A stretch of DNA of 64,000 nt from Trissonchulus latispiculum (lineage: Eukaryota > Nematoda > Enoplea > Enoplida > Ironidae), in assembly GCA_030248195.1 (NCBI GenBank), contig JASAND010020116.1:1-64000 (forward strand). Direction: 5' to 3'. Positions 26,617 to 38,240 of the stretch are shown here, in pieces (within the stretch, counting starts at the first letter, position 1; each line of letters opens with the position of its first letter). The notes under the pieces were generated by a model. The model ran no database searches, was not told the DNA's origin, and worked only from the letters and a program-made list of their open reading frames with translations. Made by a program: the position numbers and the translations under genes.

Positions 26617-29600
26617 CTTAAAGTAAACAGCATGCAAATATTGTCATGGAAATAGTTGAAATTAATGAAATGTGAAAAGTGAAACTTAGTTCGATTGTGC
26701 CTGGGTGGCCAATCGGTGAGCGTCAGTCTAGTTAACCGAAAGTTGTGGGTTCAATCCCCACCACAGGCAAGAAATTTTTAGGGTTTGATGTCTGTAGCGG
26801 CATCTTTCTTTCTTTCGTCAATTACCTTGCACATATTCTATACCTAAACTCAATTGTAGTTCCATGTACTGAAAAATCAATGAAATAAAAAATTAAATTA
26901 TTGAAAATTTAATAAAATTCATCAAAATTCCACTATGTTGATTTCTGACTGGTTGCAACTTGGAGTTAGGGTGGCACACGAGGTGCAGTAAGTAAAACAG
27001 AAAATCTCTGAAACATTTGTCACGCTGTAAATTCTTTTATGGAAACGTTAAAGAAATGCTAATTAAATATCATAGGATATCGTAGATGTGTTTACTGACT
27101 AACAAAGTGCTATCTTGGTAAAACCTTATAGTTTTTTTGCTTGATATGGGCAGCAAACTCTCACTATAGCATCAATTATAGTTGCTCACGCCACTAATGT
27201 GGATACTGCCACAGTTGAACCGACGGCAATACCAACACTAGACTCTTTGCTGTGTGGATTATCCAAAGATACAATAATGAAGCACAGTACGATGATCCCT
27301 GTCATTATGAGCTCGCAGAGCAAAGCCTAAAACACGAAACACGTTTCGCACTCACATAGATGCCACTCGTTAATATTTGTAAACAAACGAATTAGTTAAC
27401 CGACTTAAAATTCTGCAAATATTACAAACATGCTTTGGAAACGTTAGTTGTTTTTACATAATGCATGCTTCCTAGATTTTCTGGAACCAACCATTTGGAG
27501 GAACAAACAGTTCAAAAAGTGTGCCGTGGCGGCCCAGTGGTTAGTAAGGCTTAGGCGTTCGACTTTGGATCCGATAGTCCGTTATTAGCGGTTCTCATGC
27601 AGTCAAATATCAGGTGACTAGTGACATACTTGACCACGAGTTGTCAGATCAAAATTTACGTCAGTGAGTCCACCCTGAATTTTGTAGTAAACATCTCTTG
27701 TCAGAAAGGCCTAAAAATATTGAGATCCATCCTTAACAACTTTAGTTATTCTGTTAGAACAAAACGCTGATCATAAATTTTCCGCATTCAATAAATGAGA
27801 CATTGGCTTTGATAGTGACAGGAAAACGGAGAGTGGTTCTTTTGAACTAATTATTCTATCCTTAGCCATAATGTATGCGTCAATTCTGGCTTTGAGGATG
27901 AAAAGTTTATGACAAAAACAATCCAAGTTATAAGATTTGATGCAGATTACAACAGATTGGCCTCCTTCGTCTAACTTATGCCGAAAACTAAATTAAAAAT
28001 GAACTAGAGGCCGACGAAATATACTAATAAATGGAGCTACTTGAGCTGAAAATTCTACCTTCTTGGATTCCGCTCAAATTGTGTCCATTGATGCTCCCAG
28101 GACCCCACGCATTCCATTGAAATTGTTAGTATTTTTGACCAGGATTAAAAAGTTACTGGCTTTCAAAATGTCAATTCCAATTGATAATGCGGTCAAAATT
28201 AAAACTTAAGTTTTTCGCTTCAGACAACAATAACCTACTTAAATCAAAACTGTTTAAAACCTATTATAGCTTGATTTGTTACTAAACTGTCTTTGTCTAA
28301 ATACTTTGTCCAATACTTTGTCTAAATACTACTAAATACTCTAAATAATTTGTCTAAATACTGTAAGCGGTCAAATATATACTGAATCTTCGTGATTTTT
28401 GAATTCCTTTAATTGGCACAATTTGGGAGAATTCCGTGAATGTTTGACCCAAATAGCTCCCACTTTAAAACTTTTGTTTACCCTTGTAAGAAGTGATCCA
28501 ACAAGGCTGCCCAAGAAATGTGAGATAATATAAAAAGGCAGTAATATAAATTTCATTCCACCTCCAATACAAACTCCAATGCTGATTGCGGGATTTGAAT
28601 GACCACCGCTAAACGAGCAAAATTAAGCTCACAGAAATGTCAGCAGACATAGGCCCTATTTCTTTAAAGATTAAACGGATTAGATTAAAATTAATCCGCA
28701 TTAAAGAAACAGCACCTCGGATTAAACGGATTAAAATTTAATCCAGCGAGCTAAACGAGTTAAACAGATAAAATTTAATCCTATTTCGTTAATGCACCTA
28801 GGATTAAAATTTTAATCTAATCCTGTTTCTTTATTCCCACTTCGGATTAAAAAATCAACGAGTTAGTTTTAATCCGACCTGCTTGATCGCTGTTTCTTTA
28901 AAGATTAATTTTAATCCGTTTAATCCGCCGCCTGTATTTTCAACTAGGTTTTAATCCCCGCGCAGCTACGCGGATTAAACGGATTAAAAGTTGGAGGATT
29001 AAAATTTTTAATCGCTGTTTCTTTAATGGCGGATTAAACGGATTAAAACTAACTCGTTTAATCCGCGGATTAAAAATGGTCGGATTAAATGAGTTAATTT
29101 TAATCCGTTTAATCCGTTTAATCCACCATTAAAGAAATAGCAGTTAAAATTTTAATCCGGCTGATTTTTAATCCGTTTAATCCGACCATTTTAATCTTTA
29201 AAGAAATAGGCCCATAGATAGTTACGTGACGACTAAAATACTTAAACAAGATAACAAACTGACAAACTGCTGACAAACTCAGTTAAATGCACTAGATAAT
29301 TGTATGAAAATTTATGTTGCCGGAAAACTAAATTTTTCACTCAAACTACAGTCCAAGTTTTACAAGAAACAACTACGGATTTTATGGGTAAACTAGCTGA
29401 AAAATAAAAAGGAATGCAGCCGGGTGAAAGTCAAGGCAAATATCACATTAAATCATACAATATGCGAAACGTGAGTTTACCTCACTCTTAGTGTACCTTA
29501 TCCATGGAAACATTGCCATTGCCGCGTAACTGAGACTTGAAGCAGCAGCAACGAGTCCGGTAGGATTGCTGCCCAATGAAGCCACCAGCGCCATGCAAGC

Positions 29601-29951
29601 TGAAATTCCAGTACAATCTAGACTACATTATGTTTTCAGCATTTTGTGCTGACGAGGAATTAATAAATTGAAAATCGGAAAGTAGATATATGTAAAAGTT
29701 GTTTGGAACAAAAATGCAAACAATGGAGAGATGTGGAAGCTTAAAATACAATCTTTAGGAAAACGCAGTCCATAGGATTTGCCCCTTATATCACATATCA
29801 ATTTTTACATACGGGAAAGTGTCACTAATGTGGCACCAAGAAATTCAGCAAAGCATGGCCGTATGAATTGAGCAAATACAGGATTTTCATAAGAAACTGC
29901 TATGTCGTCTCTGAGATAAGGTTTACCACTAGCAATGCTTTTAACCGACAT
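26427..29951 (-). CDS. AQP8: Aquaporin-8-like water/ammonia channel, six exons, complete
   Basis: Aquaporins form tetrameric membrane channels; AQP8-type members pass water, ammonia and hydrogen peroxide. Exons on the minus strand: 29951-29813, 29599-29497, 28608-28482, 27710-27630, 27326-27190, 26616-26427. All junctions are GT..AG and keep one frame from ATG (29951) to the stop at 26427, giving 258 residues (human AQP8 has 261). The two NPA boxes are [14 protein letters not shown] (first) and [15 protein letters not shown] (second). Other AQP8-like stretches are [37 protein letters not shown] and [20 protein letters not shown]. The residue after the second NPA is Lys, where nearly all aquaporins have the selectivity-filter Arg. 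Introns hold a Harbinger-like MITE and two tRNA-type SINE pieces. Confidence 0.93.
26692..26890 (+). repeat. tRNA-derived SINE
   Basis: The head GTGCCTGGGTGGCCAATCGG has an A box and GTTGTGGGTTCAATCCCCAC a B box and acceptor-like end (CCACAGGCA). A ~110-bp AT-rich tail follows. It lies in the intron between AQP8 exons 5 and 6 and is a different family from the 14456 copy. Confidence 0.7.
27190..27326 (-). CDS. AQP8: AQP8-like exon 5: helices 4-5
   Basis: Acceptor tgttttag, donor gtgagc. It encodes [37 protein letters not shown] and TVAVSTLV. Confidence 0.92.
27521..27600 (+). repeat. tRNA-like SINE head fragment
   Basis: GGCGGCCCAGTGGTTAGTAA then GGCGTTCGACTTTGGATCCG matches the head of the 14456-14823 SINE. 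The B box is not intact, so it is not a tRNA gene. Confidence 0.6.
27630..27710 (-). CDS. AQP8: AQP8-like exon 4: extracellular loop C
   Basis: Acceptor tatttttag, donor gtatgt; 81 nt, phase 0 at both ends. It encodes [14 protein letters not shown] and [13 protein letters not shown], filling the gap between helix 3 and helix 4 as expected for AQP8. Too short for ordinary ORF detection. Confidence 0.85.
28482..28608 (-). CDS. AQP8: AQP8-like exon 3: first NPA box and helix 3
   Basis: Acceptor ctcgtttag, donor gtaaac. It encodes [20 protein letters not shown] and [20 protein letters not shown]. Confidence 0.93.
28652..29213. mobile_element. PIF/Harbinger-like MITE, 562 bp, packed with GGATTAAACGG words
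   Basis: Inverted ends GGCCCTATTTCTTTAAAGAT and (inverted) GGGCCTATTTCTTTAAAGAT, flanked by ATA on both sides (3-bp TSD). The inside is almost entirely GGATTAAA/TTTAATCC words in both orientations. GGGCC-type ends with 3-bp TSD recall Tourist/Harbinger MITEs. It lies in the intron between AQP8 exons 2 and 3. Confidence 0.85.
29497..29599 (-). CDS. AQP8: AQP8-like exon 2: helix 1-2
   Basis: Acceptor atttcag, donor gtacac. It encodes [20 protein letters not shown] and [13 protein letters not shown]; the split codon AG|C makes the Ser of SGGH. Confidence 0.9.
29813..29951 (-). CDS. AQP8: AQP8-like exon 1: N-terminus and first membrane helix start
   Basis: Starts [16 protein letters not shown] and runs to [14 protein letters not shown]; donor gtatgt. 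Length 139 nt, ends phase 1. The start is the first ATG in frame and gives an N-terminus of normal AQP8 length. Confidence 0.9.
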
Positions 29952-31217
29952 GATGCTGGAGGCAATTTAGAATACAAGGTGCTTTGAAATATGTACCAGC
30001 AATCAGATGAATATAGCTTCATAACAAACATGGGGGTAAATTATAAATTGTTGCCATGCCAACACCCTGTTATATCTTACCAAGTTATACACTATTAACA
30101 GTTTGCATTGGCTGTAACTTGATACAATATGAAATTTTCAGCATGAAATCGTATAAGTTTAGAATTGGTGCGAAGACAGGTATCGAGCTCCCTCGTTTAA
30201 TTTTTATTATTAGTCTTGCATCAGAGAACCAGAACTAAATGAGATTTCAGTTGAAATGCCAAACGGAAGTTAAAGTTAATGTAGGTATTATTTAACTATC
30301 CAAAGGGTAGAACCTCCTATATGGTGTAATAGTGTAATAAATAATGTAAAGTTTAATTCATATTTATCATTTCATTTTCGATCTGCCTCAGTGTTAGTGA
30401 CAAATGCATAAAATTAAATGGTCAAACCTTTATGAGACAGTTTACTGTCCTGTCGAATTTGCAACAAAATAAAATAAACGATACTGTAGAGCTTAAAGGA
30501 AGAAGAATATAGGGTGATACACATATATAGGGTGTTTACCTCCGTGAGTTCCAGTTCCTTTAGCAGAATGCACCGGTCTGAACAAGAGCAGGTAAGAATC
30601 CAGAACCACTTGGCAACAAACAACATACTGTAGCTGATTTGAAATACAATTACTATATAAACCATTATTGCAAATAATATACAGATTACCAGAAGGTAGT
30701 GGAGATAATATATAATCGAAGGGGGGTGGGGGGGAGTGGCGGGGTGGGCGGGTGGTTTGAAATTTGTAGATTTGAAAATGGGAAGGGTGATGGTTTTTGG
30801 AGTGGGGTGTGGATAGGTTTTGAAGTGAATAAGTAAAACTTATAAGTGGTTTAAGGAGCTTTGTTTCGTCGAAGTAAAAGTTTCGAGGGAAGTCACACAA
30901 TAACACGGTGTCAGATTCAGGTGGAGAGGTCTTATATTAGTGAATGCGATTCTGTGCACCTGGAAAAATTCTAATTTGTGTCGCCCCCAGAATGAAAATA
31001 AGTGGCAGCTTACACAATCACTAAAAATGGCACTTTAAACCGTGTTTAGCGACTATGAAATGTTTTTAAATAATCGCTGAAATTAGCTAAACATGAGTAA
31101 GTTTTAACCAAGATTTGCTGAGAGTCTATCATTTTTAATTTATGTCAACTTGGTCTATCAGTTTTTATAGGTGTGAGCGTGCAGTAGCGTCCATTCATTT
31201 TCCTTTCACCTCCCCAT
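29952..31217. other. AQP8 upstream region, no gene seen
   Basis: AT-rich. 30720-30800 is a G-rich segment. No exon recognised; any promoter of the AQP8-like gene would lie at the left end of this stretch. Confidence 0.5.
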
Positions 31218-31676
31218 CATAGGTGTACCAGGCTACAGTTTGCCCCCTGTGAGACCCCCCACGAGGAGACCAGACCCCCCACCCACATGCCCGACCTCGA
31301 CTACTCCCCCCCAAGGCGAGCTCAGACCCCCCCTCCCCCTATAATGGGGTCCAAACAAGAGAAAACGTTTGCAATGTTTCAAGAATTTTCTGAAAAAATT
31401 TGCTGGAAATAGTTAAAAACGCTAAAAAATCGGTTGCAAAACGCAATAGTAGTTGAGTAGACAGTAGTTTTTGAGTAGACTTATGTCGAAAATAGTAGAT
31501 TTTATGTCAAAAAAGGGCCATTTTTAGCTGAAACGATTTGGGTACAGTTTGGGTACAGTTTTTTCTAAAATTTTCGATTTTTTAGACCCCCCCAAGCCAG
31601 ATTTGACCTTTTTTACCCCCCCCCCCCCTCAACCCAAACCCCCTCAACCCAAACAGGTGGTCGTAGTACACCTATG
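31218..31676. mobile_element. TIR element with ends CATAGGTGTAC
   Basis: Left end CATAGGTGTACCAGGCTAC and right end GTAGTACACCTATG are inverted. Inside are C-runs and a GAGCTCGGCTTGG-like segment also found at 48731, 49305, 52600 and 52757. No ORF. Confidence 0.6.
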
Positions 31677-32164
31677 TCCCCCACCCTTTCTTATAGAGAT
31701 GTTGCGCTGAAAGCATTGAACACGGGTAAACATGACCCAATTTTGTTCAAAACAGTGAAGAAGGCAGGTATGGGGCCCGAAGCTCGGGCACGGGCACGGA
31801 TTCCAACACGCTTAGCCCCTCTGAACTCACATTTTGTGGTAACTTTACGGAGGTTAATTTCTAGAATGTTTGCTGTTAGAGCGCTCACCTAGGGTATTCC
31901 GGCTTTACTATAAAATTCCAGATCTGGGTGAAGTGGTGGATGAAATCTACACTTGACAGCTATAATTTATTGTCATCAAATAATTTTTTCTGACTTGAGG
32001 CATACAGTGTGTGTGGCACAGCCGAATTTGTGGGTTTCGCAAATAAATGTATCCTTGCATTTCAAACCATATTCTTAAATGTCTGCGTAATTATATTTTT
32101 ATGATGCTTTTTATGGTATTTCCTATTAGAAGGGGACAATGGCCAAGGGTACGTGAAGGCATGG

Positions 32165-32365
32165 CATAAGTGCAATGGGGGGGGGGTAACCCCATAGTTT
32201 CCTGGGGGGGGGTAACCCCATAGTTTCCTTTGGGGGGGTGTTTGTCCCCCCCCCGAAAGTTACCCCCCCAGATTTTTTGACGTACCCTCCCCAAACTTTT
32301 GGCTACCCCCCCCCCCGACCCGAACCATAGTTTCCTTTGGGGGCGGGGGGGGGCACCACAGGAAA
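32165..32365. repeat. G/C homopolymer repeat with GGTAACCCCATAGTTTCC units
   Basis: GGTAACCCCATAGTTTCC occurs twice in direct order (32187, 32212) and CCATAGTTTCCTTTGGGGG once more at 32326, separated by long G and C runs. Confidence 0.6.
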
Positions 32366-32369
32366 ACTT

Positions 32370-32720
32370 TTGTTGGAAAAAATCGGAAAAAAATCGGGAC
32401 AATATTTTTCCGATTTTTTCCGGAAATTATTCCGACTTTTTTGTGCAACTTTTCCGATTTTATTCCGATTTTTTACCGAATTTTTTCCGATTTTTTCCGG
32501 AGATTTTCCCGATTTTTGTGCAATTTTTCCATTATTCCGATTTTTTTTCCGATATTTTTCCGATCTTTTTTCCGATATTTTCCAGACATTTTTCCGATTT
32601 TTTCCAGACATTTTTCCTATATTTTCACGAAATTTTTCTGTGATTTTCCGGATATTTTTCCGATGTTTTTCCAGTCATTTTTCCAAATTTCCCCCACATT
32701 TTCTAAAGATTTTCTCGCCA
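32370..32720 (+). repeat. Degenerate ~10-bp repeat, TTTTTCCGAT
   Basis: About 25 copies of TTTTTCCG(A/G) spaced 9-15 bp. The complement (CGGAAAAAATCGG) appears in 46060-46320, so the same word family is present in another element. Confidence 0.75.
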
Positions 32721-32875
32721 CCTGCATACGACTCGTTCTGTATACGTATATATTATATACATGAGTCGATTTCTGGGATGCTCGTCTATTGAGTGGACAA
32801 CCCAAGAAATCAAATTGGCTCAATTTCCCATATTTTAAAATAGCATCCTAATGCAATAATAAATCTAGGGATGCA

Positions 32876-33100
32876 CCGGGGCCTGCCCCCCGGCAGCGAC
32901 CCCAGTAGTCAGGCCCCGGCCCCGGTGGTCAGGCCCGGAACCAACCGGGGCCATAAATTAGAAATATTTTGTATATTTTTGACATTTTTTGATCAAAATT
33001 TTGAATTTTCGAAAGTTAAAAGTGTTATGACTATGACAAGTGTTATGGACCCCGGCCAGGGCCCACGATGAGGTCCCGCATGCCCGCATGCCAATTTATA
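32876..33100. mobile_element. hAT-type MITE, 3' end decayed (same family as 46357 and 51017)
   Basis: Left end TAGGGATGCACCGGGGCC followed by CCGGCCCCGG words and the AT-rich core TTTGACATTTTTTGATCAAA, as in the copy at 46357. The right end is not intact. Confidence 0.6.
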
Positions 33101-33299
33101 GTAGCCAAAGTTTGATAGTTGGTTAGATATAGACACTTGCAAACTTTCGAAAATCCTTAGCATTTTGGCCAATTTTGGAAGGTCAACTTTGGTCGAGTAT
33201 ATATATATACTGTACTTACAGAATCAAACTTAGAAACCAATCTGGTACTGTAGGGTATACTTCTAGACTTGCTCTTTCTAATGGGCTATACTAGGCAAC

Positions 33300-33840
33300 T
33301 GCAGCTGCTATGGTTGGGGAGTAGGCGACCATGTTTTTCCCCTTCTTTTCCGTCATGTTTTCCCCCCTCTGACTATATTGCAATTTTTAACACAACTAAC
33401 TTTTTTCTAGTGGCATTCTGCATATTATGGCCAGTTCCCAGCAGGTTTCATGCCCAAACAGGTTAGGTACGGCGGATTTAGCATTTTGACCAAAAAAATC
33501 GGGTTTTAAGCTTGCTGTGAGGTTAGAAGGGTGCCTAGGTAGTTTTGCACGCTAAAAACAGTTGAAACAATGCTTTTAAACCATTCTAAATGGTTGGTTG
33601 GTAGAAATCCGTGCCATGTTTTCCCCCGCACCATGTTTTTCCCCGATTTGAGGGTAAAAAACATGGATAAATCCTGTTACTGCCAAAGCTGAGTGAGGTG
33701 TAAGAGAAGTTTGAATATACGATTGGATAAGTATTTGCCCACGGTACATAACGGTATACTCAAACCGATCCAAATCCAAGCGAAGTAAAAGTTGGAGGCT
33801 TGCTTCCCTATTCATGGTTTTCTTCCCCCTCCCCTGACTA
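33300..33840. repeat. Stretch with dispersed ATGTTTTTCCCC words
   Basis: ATGTTTTTCCCC or close forms occur at 33330, 33355, 33617, 33633 and ATGGTTTTCTTCCCC at 33814. It is probably part of an element related in style to the GGGGAAAAAACC element at 43262. Boundaries are not clear. Confidence 0.45.
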
Positions 33841-33992
33841 TATACTGTCTATTGAAGTAACCAGAGCTGCCTGTCTTCGGTGATGTGATGGGCTGACACA
33901 CACCTCAAATAAGCTTGACGCAAAGAGCCTCGCAGAAACCGTTTTTAGGACCTAGAAACCTGAAAATCTCCAAAAAAGAACAGCTTTTTAAT

Positions 33993-34560
33993 CTATATAT
34001 GATTTTTCATGCTATTTCTGACCTGTCTGCAATAAATTAGCCAAATCCCAGACCCAGTTATAAGATATGGCCATTCAAAGTTTGAAAAATCATCGATTTT
34101 CTGCCAAAAGAGCTATTTTGGCAATTTTGAGCCATGCTAGCGGACTAACGAAGAAAGCTATCGAGCTAATATTTTGCATCCGTAAATTGGGACCATAGAG
34201 AACGTTTTGTATCAATTTCAGCTAAATCTGAGAAATTTTATTTTTTCGATGTTTCAGCAGACTGTGACTGCTGACTGTTGAAACATCGGAAAAAATAAAA
34301 TTTAACAGATTTAGCTGAAATTCACCCAAAACGTTCTCTATGGTACTTATTTTACGGATGCCAAATATTAGCCCGCTACTTTTCTCGTTAGTTACTTATG
34401 ATAGCCCATAGTTTCTAAAATCGATCTTTTGGCTAAAAATCGATGATGTTTCAAACTTTGAATGGCCATAATATCTCATACATCTGTATCTGGTTCTGGG
34501 ATTCGGCCAATTTTTCGCAGATAGGTCAGAAATAGCATGAAAAATCATATATATATATAG
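33993..34560. mobile_element. Long inverted repeat (foldback), ~570 bp, arms ~275 bp
   Basis: The arms are near-perfect inverted copies: ATGATTTTTCATGCTATTTC at the left and GAAATAGCATGAAAAATCAT at the right; AACGTTTTG...GATGTTTCA near the centre. The loop is around 34265. There is no ORF. Confidence 0.85.
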
Positions 34561-34681
34561 TCAAGCGGGGAAAACCCACTTTTTCTTTCTTGGACCAGAA
34601 CTTTCGACTGGTTCGGGCTAGCACGACTTTGCTTACTTGCGTATTCAGCCACATCGTGTCCGATGTATTGCTGGTATCCAA

Positions 34682-35167
34682 TCAGGCATCCATTGATCCA
34701 TTTACAATCATATGCCACTGATCTCGATCACTTGCCGGAGTTCGGCAGATACCAATCCAGTCATCGTGCCAGTGCCGCCCGTAAGTTCCAGACAGCCGCT
34801 GAAGGTCCTTCTGCACCACTCGTAGCCATGATTGTCTGACACCACCCCTGGGTCTTCGCCAATCAGGTGGTGGGGTGAAGGAGATGGTGATATATGGAAA
34901 GCGAGAGGGCGGCATGCGCAACACGTGTCCCAGGTATTTCAAACGCCTTCTCCTTATGACAGTATCCATAGAAGGTCGATGCAGACGTTCCCGGATGGCG
35001 GCATTTGAGATGTGGGCAGTATAGTAAATCCTTAAGATCCTACGAATAGAGCGCATTTCAAAGCCAGAGAGGAGGGACATATCCGCCTGCTTTAAGGGCC
35101 AAGTTTCGCAGCCGTAAAGCAGTACCGACATTATGGCAGCATCAAAAACTTTCATTTTGACCGTGAG
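34682..35167 (-). mobile_element. RTE-like LINE ORF2, part 3 (C-terminus)
   Basis: The minus strand reads KMKVFDAAIMSVLLYGCETW, RSIRRILRI, RRRLKYLGHVLRMPPSRFP and WLRVVQKDLQRL to a stop at 34682. VLLYGCETW..RRLKYLGHVLRM is the C-terminal signature of RTE-type ORF2. It continues in frame from the part ending at 38792; the intervening 35168-38791 is an insertion. Confidence 0.88.
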
Positions 35168-35329
35168 CACGCATGGGCAACGCCTACACCACGCCTACAC
35201 CGGTGTAGGCTGGACCCACGCACCCACGCAAGGCAAAAAGAAGGACCCACGCAGAGGCAAGGCGCGCAAAACGCGCCGTCGAAAGACTCGCGCAGATAAA
35301 GGAGCACGGAGCGCGTCGTCGAAATACCC

Positions 35330-37735
35330 ACGCAGACATAGGACACGCGCTGTCAAAATACGCACGCAGCCGCAGGACGTGCGCTGTCAAAATACCCACG
35401 CAGACGCAGGACGCGCGCTGTCAAAATACCAACGCAGACGTAGGACGTGCGAGGTCAAAATACCCACGCAGACGCAGGACGCGCGCTGTCAAAATACCCA
35501 CGCAGACATAGGTCACGCGCTGTCAAAAATACCCACGCAGACGCAGGACGTGCGAGGTCAAAATACCCACGCAGACGCAGGACGTGCGAGGTCAAAATAC
35601 CCACGCAGACGTAGGACGCGCGCTGTCAAAATACCCACGCAGACGCAGGACGTGTGAGGTCAAAATACCCACGCAGACGCAGGACGTGCGAGGTCAAAAT
35701 ACCCACGCAGACGTAGGACGCGCGCTGTCAAAATACCCACGCAGACGCAGGACGTGCGAGGTCAAAATACCCACGCAGACATAGGACACGCGCTGTCAAA
35801 ATACCCACGCAGACGCAGGACACGCGCTGTCAAAATACCCACGCAGACGCAGGACGTGCGAGGTCAAAATACCCACGCAGACATAAGACACGCGCTGTCA
35901 AAATACCCACGCAGACATAGGACACGCGCTGTCAAAATACCCACGCAGACGCAGGACGTGCGCTGTCAAAATACCCACGCAGACATAGGACACGCGCTGT
36001 CAAAATACCCACGCAGACGCAGGACGTGCGAGGTCACAATACCCACGCAGACGCAGGACGTGCGAGGTAAAATACCCACGCAGACGCAGGACGTGCGAGG
36101 TCAAAATACCCACGCTGACGCAGGACGCGCGCTGTCAAAATACCAACGCAGACATAGGACACGCGCTGTCAAAATACCCACGCAGACGCAGGACGTGCGA
36201 GGTCAAAATACCCACGCAGACGCAGGACGAGCGATCTCAAAATACCCACGCAGACGAATGACGCGCGATGTCAAAATACCCACGCAGACGCAGGACGAGC
36301 GAGGTCAAAATACCCACGCAGACGCAGGACGTGCGAGGTCAAAATACCCACGCAGACGCAGGATGTGCGAGGTCAAAATACCCACGCAGACATAGAACAC
36401 GCGCTGTCAAAATACCCACGCAGACGCAGGACAAGCGCGGTCAAAATACCCACGCAGACGCAGGACGTGCGAGGTCAAAATACCCACGCAGACGCAGGAC
36501 GTGCGAGGTCAAAATACCCACGCAGACGTAGGACGCGCGCTGTCAAAATACCCACGCAGACGCAGGACGTGTGAGGTCAAAATACCCACGCAGACGCAGG
36601 ACGTGCGAGGTCAAAATACCCACGCAGACGTAGGACGCGCGCTGTCAAAATACCCACGCAGACGCAGGACGTGCGAGGTCAAAATACCCACGCAGACATA
36701 GGACACGCGCTGTCAAAATACCCACGCAGACGCAGGACACGCGCTGTCAAAATACCCACGCAGACGCAGGACGTGCGAGGTCACAATACCCACGCAGACG
36801 CAGGACGTGCGAGGTAAAATACCCACGCAGACGCAGGACGTGCGAGGTCAAAATACCCACGCTGACGCAGGACGCGCGCTGTCAAAATACCAACGCAGAC
36901 ATAGGACACGCGCTGTCAAAATACCCACGCAGACGCAGGACGTGCGAGGTCAAAATACCCACGCAGACGCAGGACGTGCGAGGTCAAAATACCCACGCAG
37001 ACGCAGGACGCGCGCTGTCAAAATACCCACGCAGACATAGGACACGCGCTGTCAAAATACCCACGCAGACGCAAGACGTGCGCTGTCAAAATACCCACGC
37101 AGACGTAGGACACGCGCTGTCAAAATACCCACGCAGACATAGGACACGCGCTGTCAAAATACCCACGCAGACATAGGACACGCGCTGTCAAAATACCCAC
37201 GCAGACGCAGGACGTGCGAGGTCAAAATACCCACGCAGACGCAGGACGTGCGAGGTCAAAATACCCACGCAGACGCAGGACGCGCGCTGTCAAAATACCC
37301 ACGCAGACGCAGGACGTGCGAGGTCAAAATACCCACGCAGACGCAGGACGTGCGAGGTCAAAATACCCACGCAGACAAAGGGCACGCGCTGTCAAAATAC
37401 CCACGCAGACATAGGACACGCGCTGTCAAAATACCCACGCAGACGCAGGACGTGCGAGGTCAAAATACCCACGCAGACGCAGGACGCGCGCTGTCAAAAT
37501 ACCAACGCGGACATAGGACACGCGCTGTCAAAATACCCACGCAGACGCAGGACGTGCGAGGTCAAAATACCCACGCAGACGCAGGACGTGCGAGGTCAAA
37601 ATACCCACGCAGACGCAGGACGTGCGAGGTCAAAATACCCACGCAGACGCAGGACACGCGCTGTCAAAATACCCACGCAGACGCAGGACGTGCGAGGTCA
37701 AAATACCCACGCAGACGTAGGACACCCGCCCTCAA
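35330..37735 (+). repeat. 34-bp satellite array, ~70 units
   Basis: The unit begins TCAAAATACCCACGCAGACG; the last 14 nt are mainly of two forms, ending GTGCGAGG (after CAGGAC) or CGCGCTG (after ATAGGACA). Blocks of many units are themselves duplicated (GTGTGAGG variant at 35650 and 36566; GAGGTAAAATACC variant at 36065 and 36814). The unit lacks stop codons in all three plus frames, so long basic ORFs appear by chance. The word TACCCACGCA also occurs in the right flank of the element (38734). Confidence 0.97.
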
Positions 37736-38100
37736 AACAACCGCACTTAAAAATGCGCGCCAAAATACCCAGCTTTAAAATTTCAAGAGTTCTAAAGTAA
37801 TTTCTTGATGCAGTTTATCGTAGGTTAGGTTGGGCACAGCTTTCTTCTGGGGGGCTTCCGAACTCCAGACCCCCCGTTTGCCTCTTCAATTCTACACTGA
37901 TCCTTCCATCTGAAGTTGCTTATATACTTTCTGGCTAAGCAGTCGTATGTATGTTGTTTTTGTTTCTGTTGTGCGTAATGTTTGTAGTGTTACTGTTAAT
38001 GTTAGCGTAATGCTTACTAAAATACGTAGTTAACTGTTCAAGGAATAAGGATACATTAACTGTATTTCTCTAACCAACCTGGCCCTGGACTTTTTCTAGG

Positions 38101-38240
38101 CGAAAAAAGTGGGGGGACGCCCCCCCCCACTAACTCAAACTTAAACTCAACTTAACTCAACTCAACTCAACTTAAACCTACTCCTCAACTTAAAATTTTC
38201 TTCAACTGTGTGGGGCCTGCGTCCCCAGACCCCCTGCTTA
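38101..38240. repeat. C-run and (ACTCAACTTA)n low-complexity part
   Basis: Within the 3.6-kb element: C-run at 38111-38124, then ACTCAAACTTAAACTCAACT-type repeats. Confidence 0.7.

Noticed and set aside
26692..26772. tRNA gene on the plus strand
   Set aside because: Tail and decayed stems show it is a SINE head.
28040..28150. Candidate aquaporin exon on the minus strand ([10 protein letters not shown] frame)
   Set aside because: It has no matching phase with neighbours; the 27630-27710 exon fits phase, length and family instead.
32299..32792. Phe/Pro-rich ORFs of 100-150 codons
   Set aside because: They come from the TTTTTCCGA repeat read in several frames.
35330..37735. CRISPR-like array
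   Set aside because: Units are directly adjacent with no unique spacers and the context is animal; it is a satellite.
35133..37800. Arg/Lys-rich ORFs of up to 213 codons across the 34-bp array
   Set aside because: They are a by-product of a stop-free tandem unit; start codons appear only at mutated units, and all frames give the same peptide.
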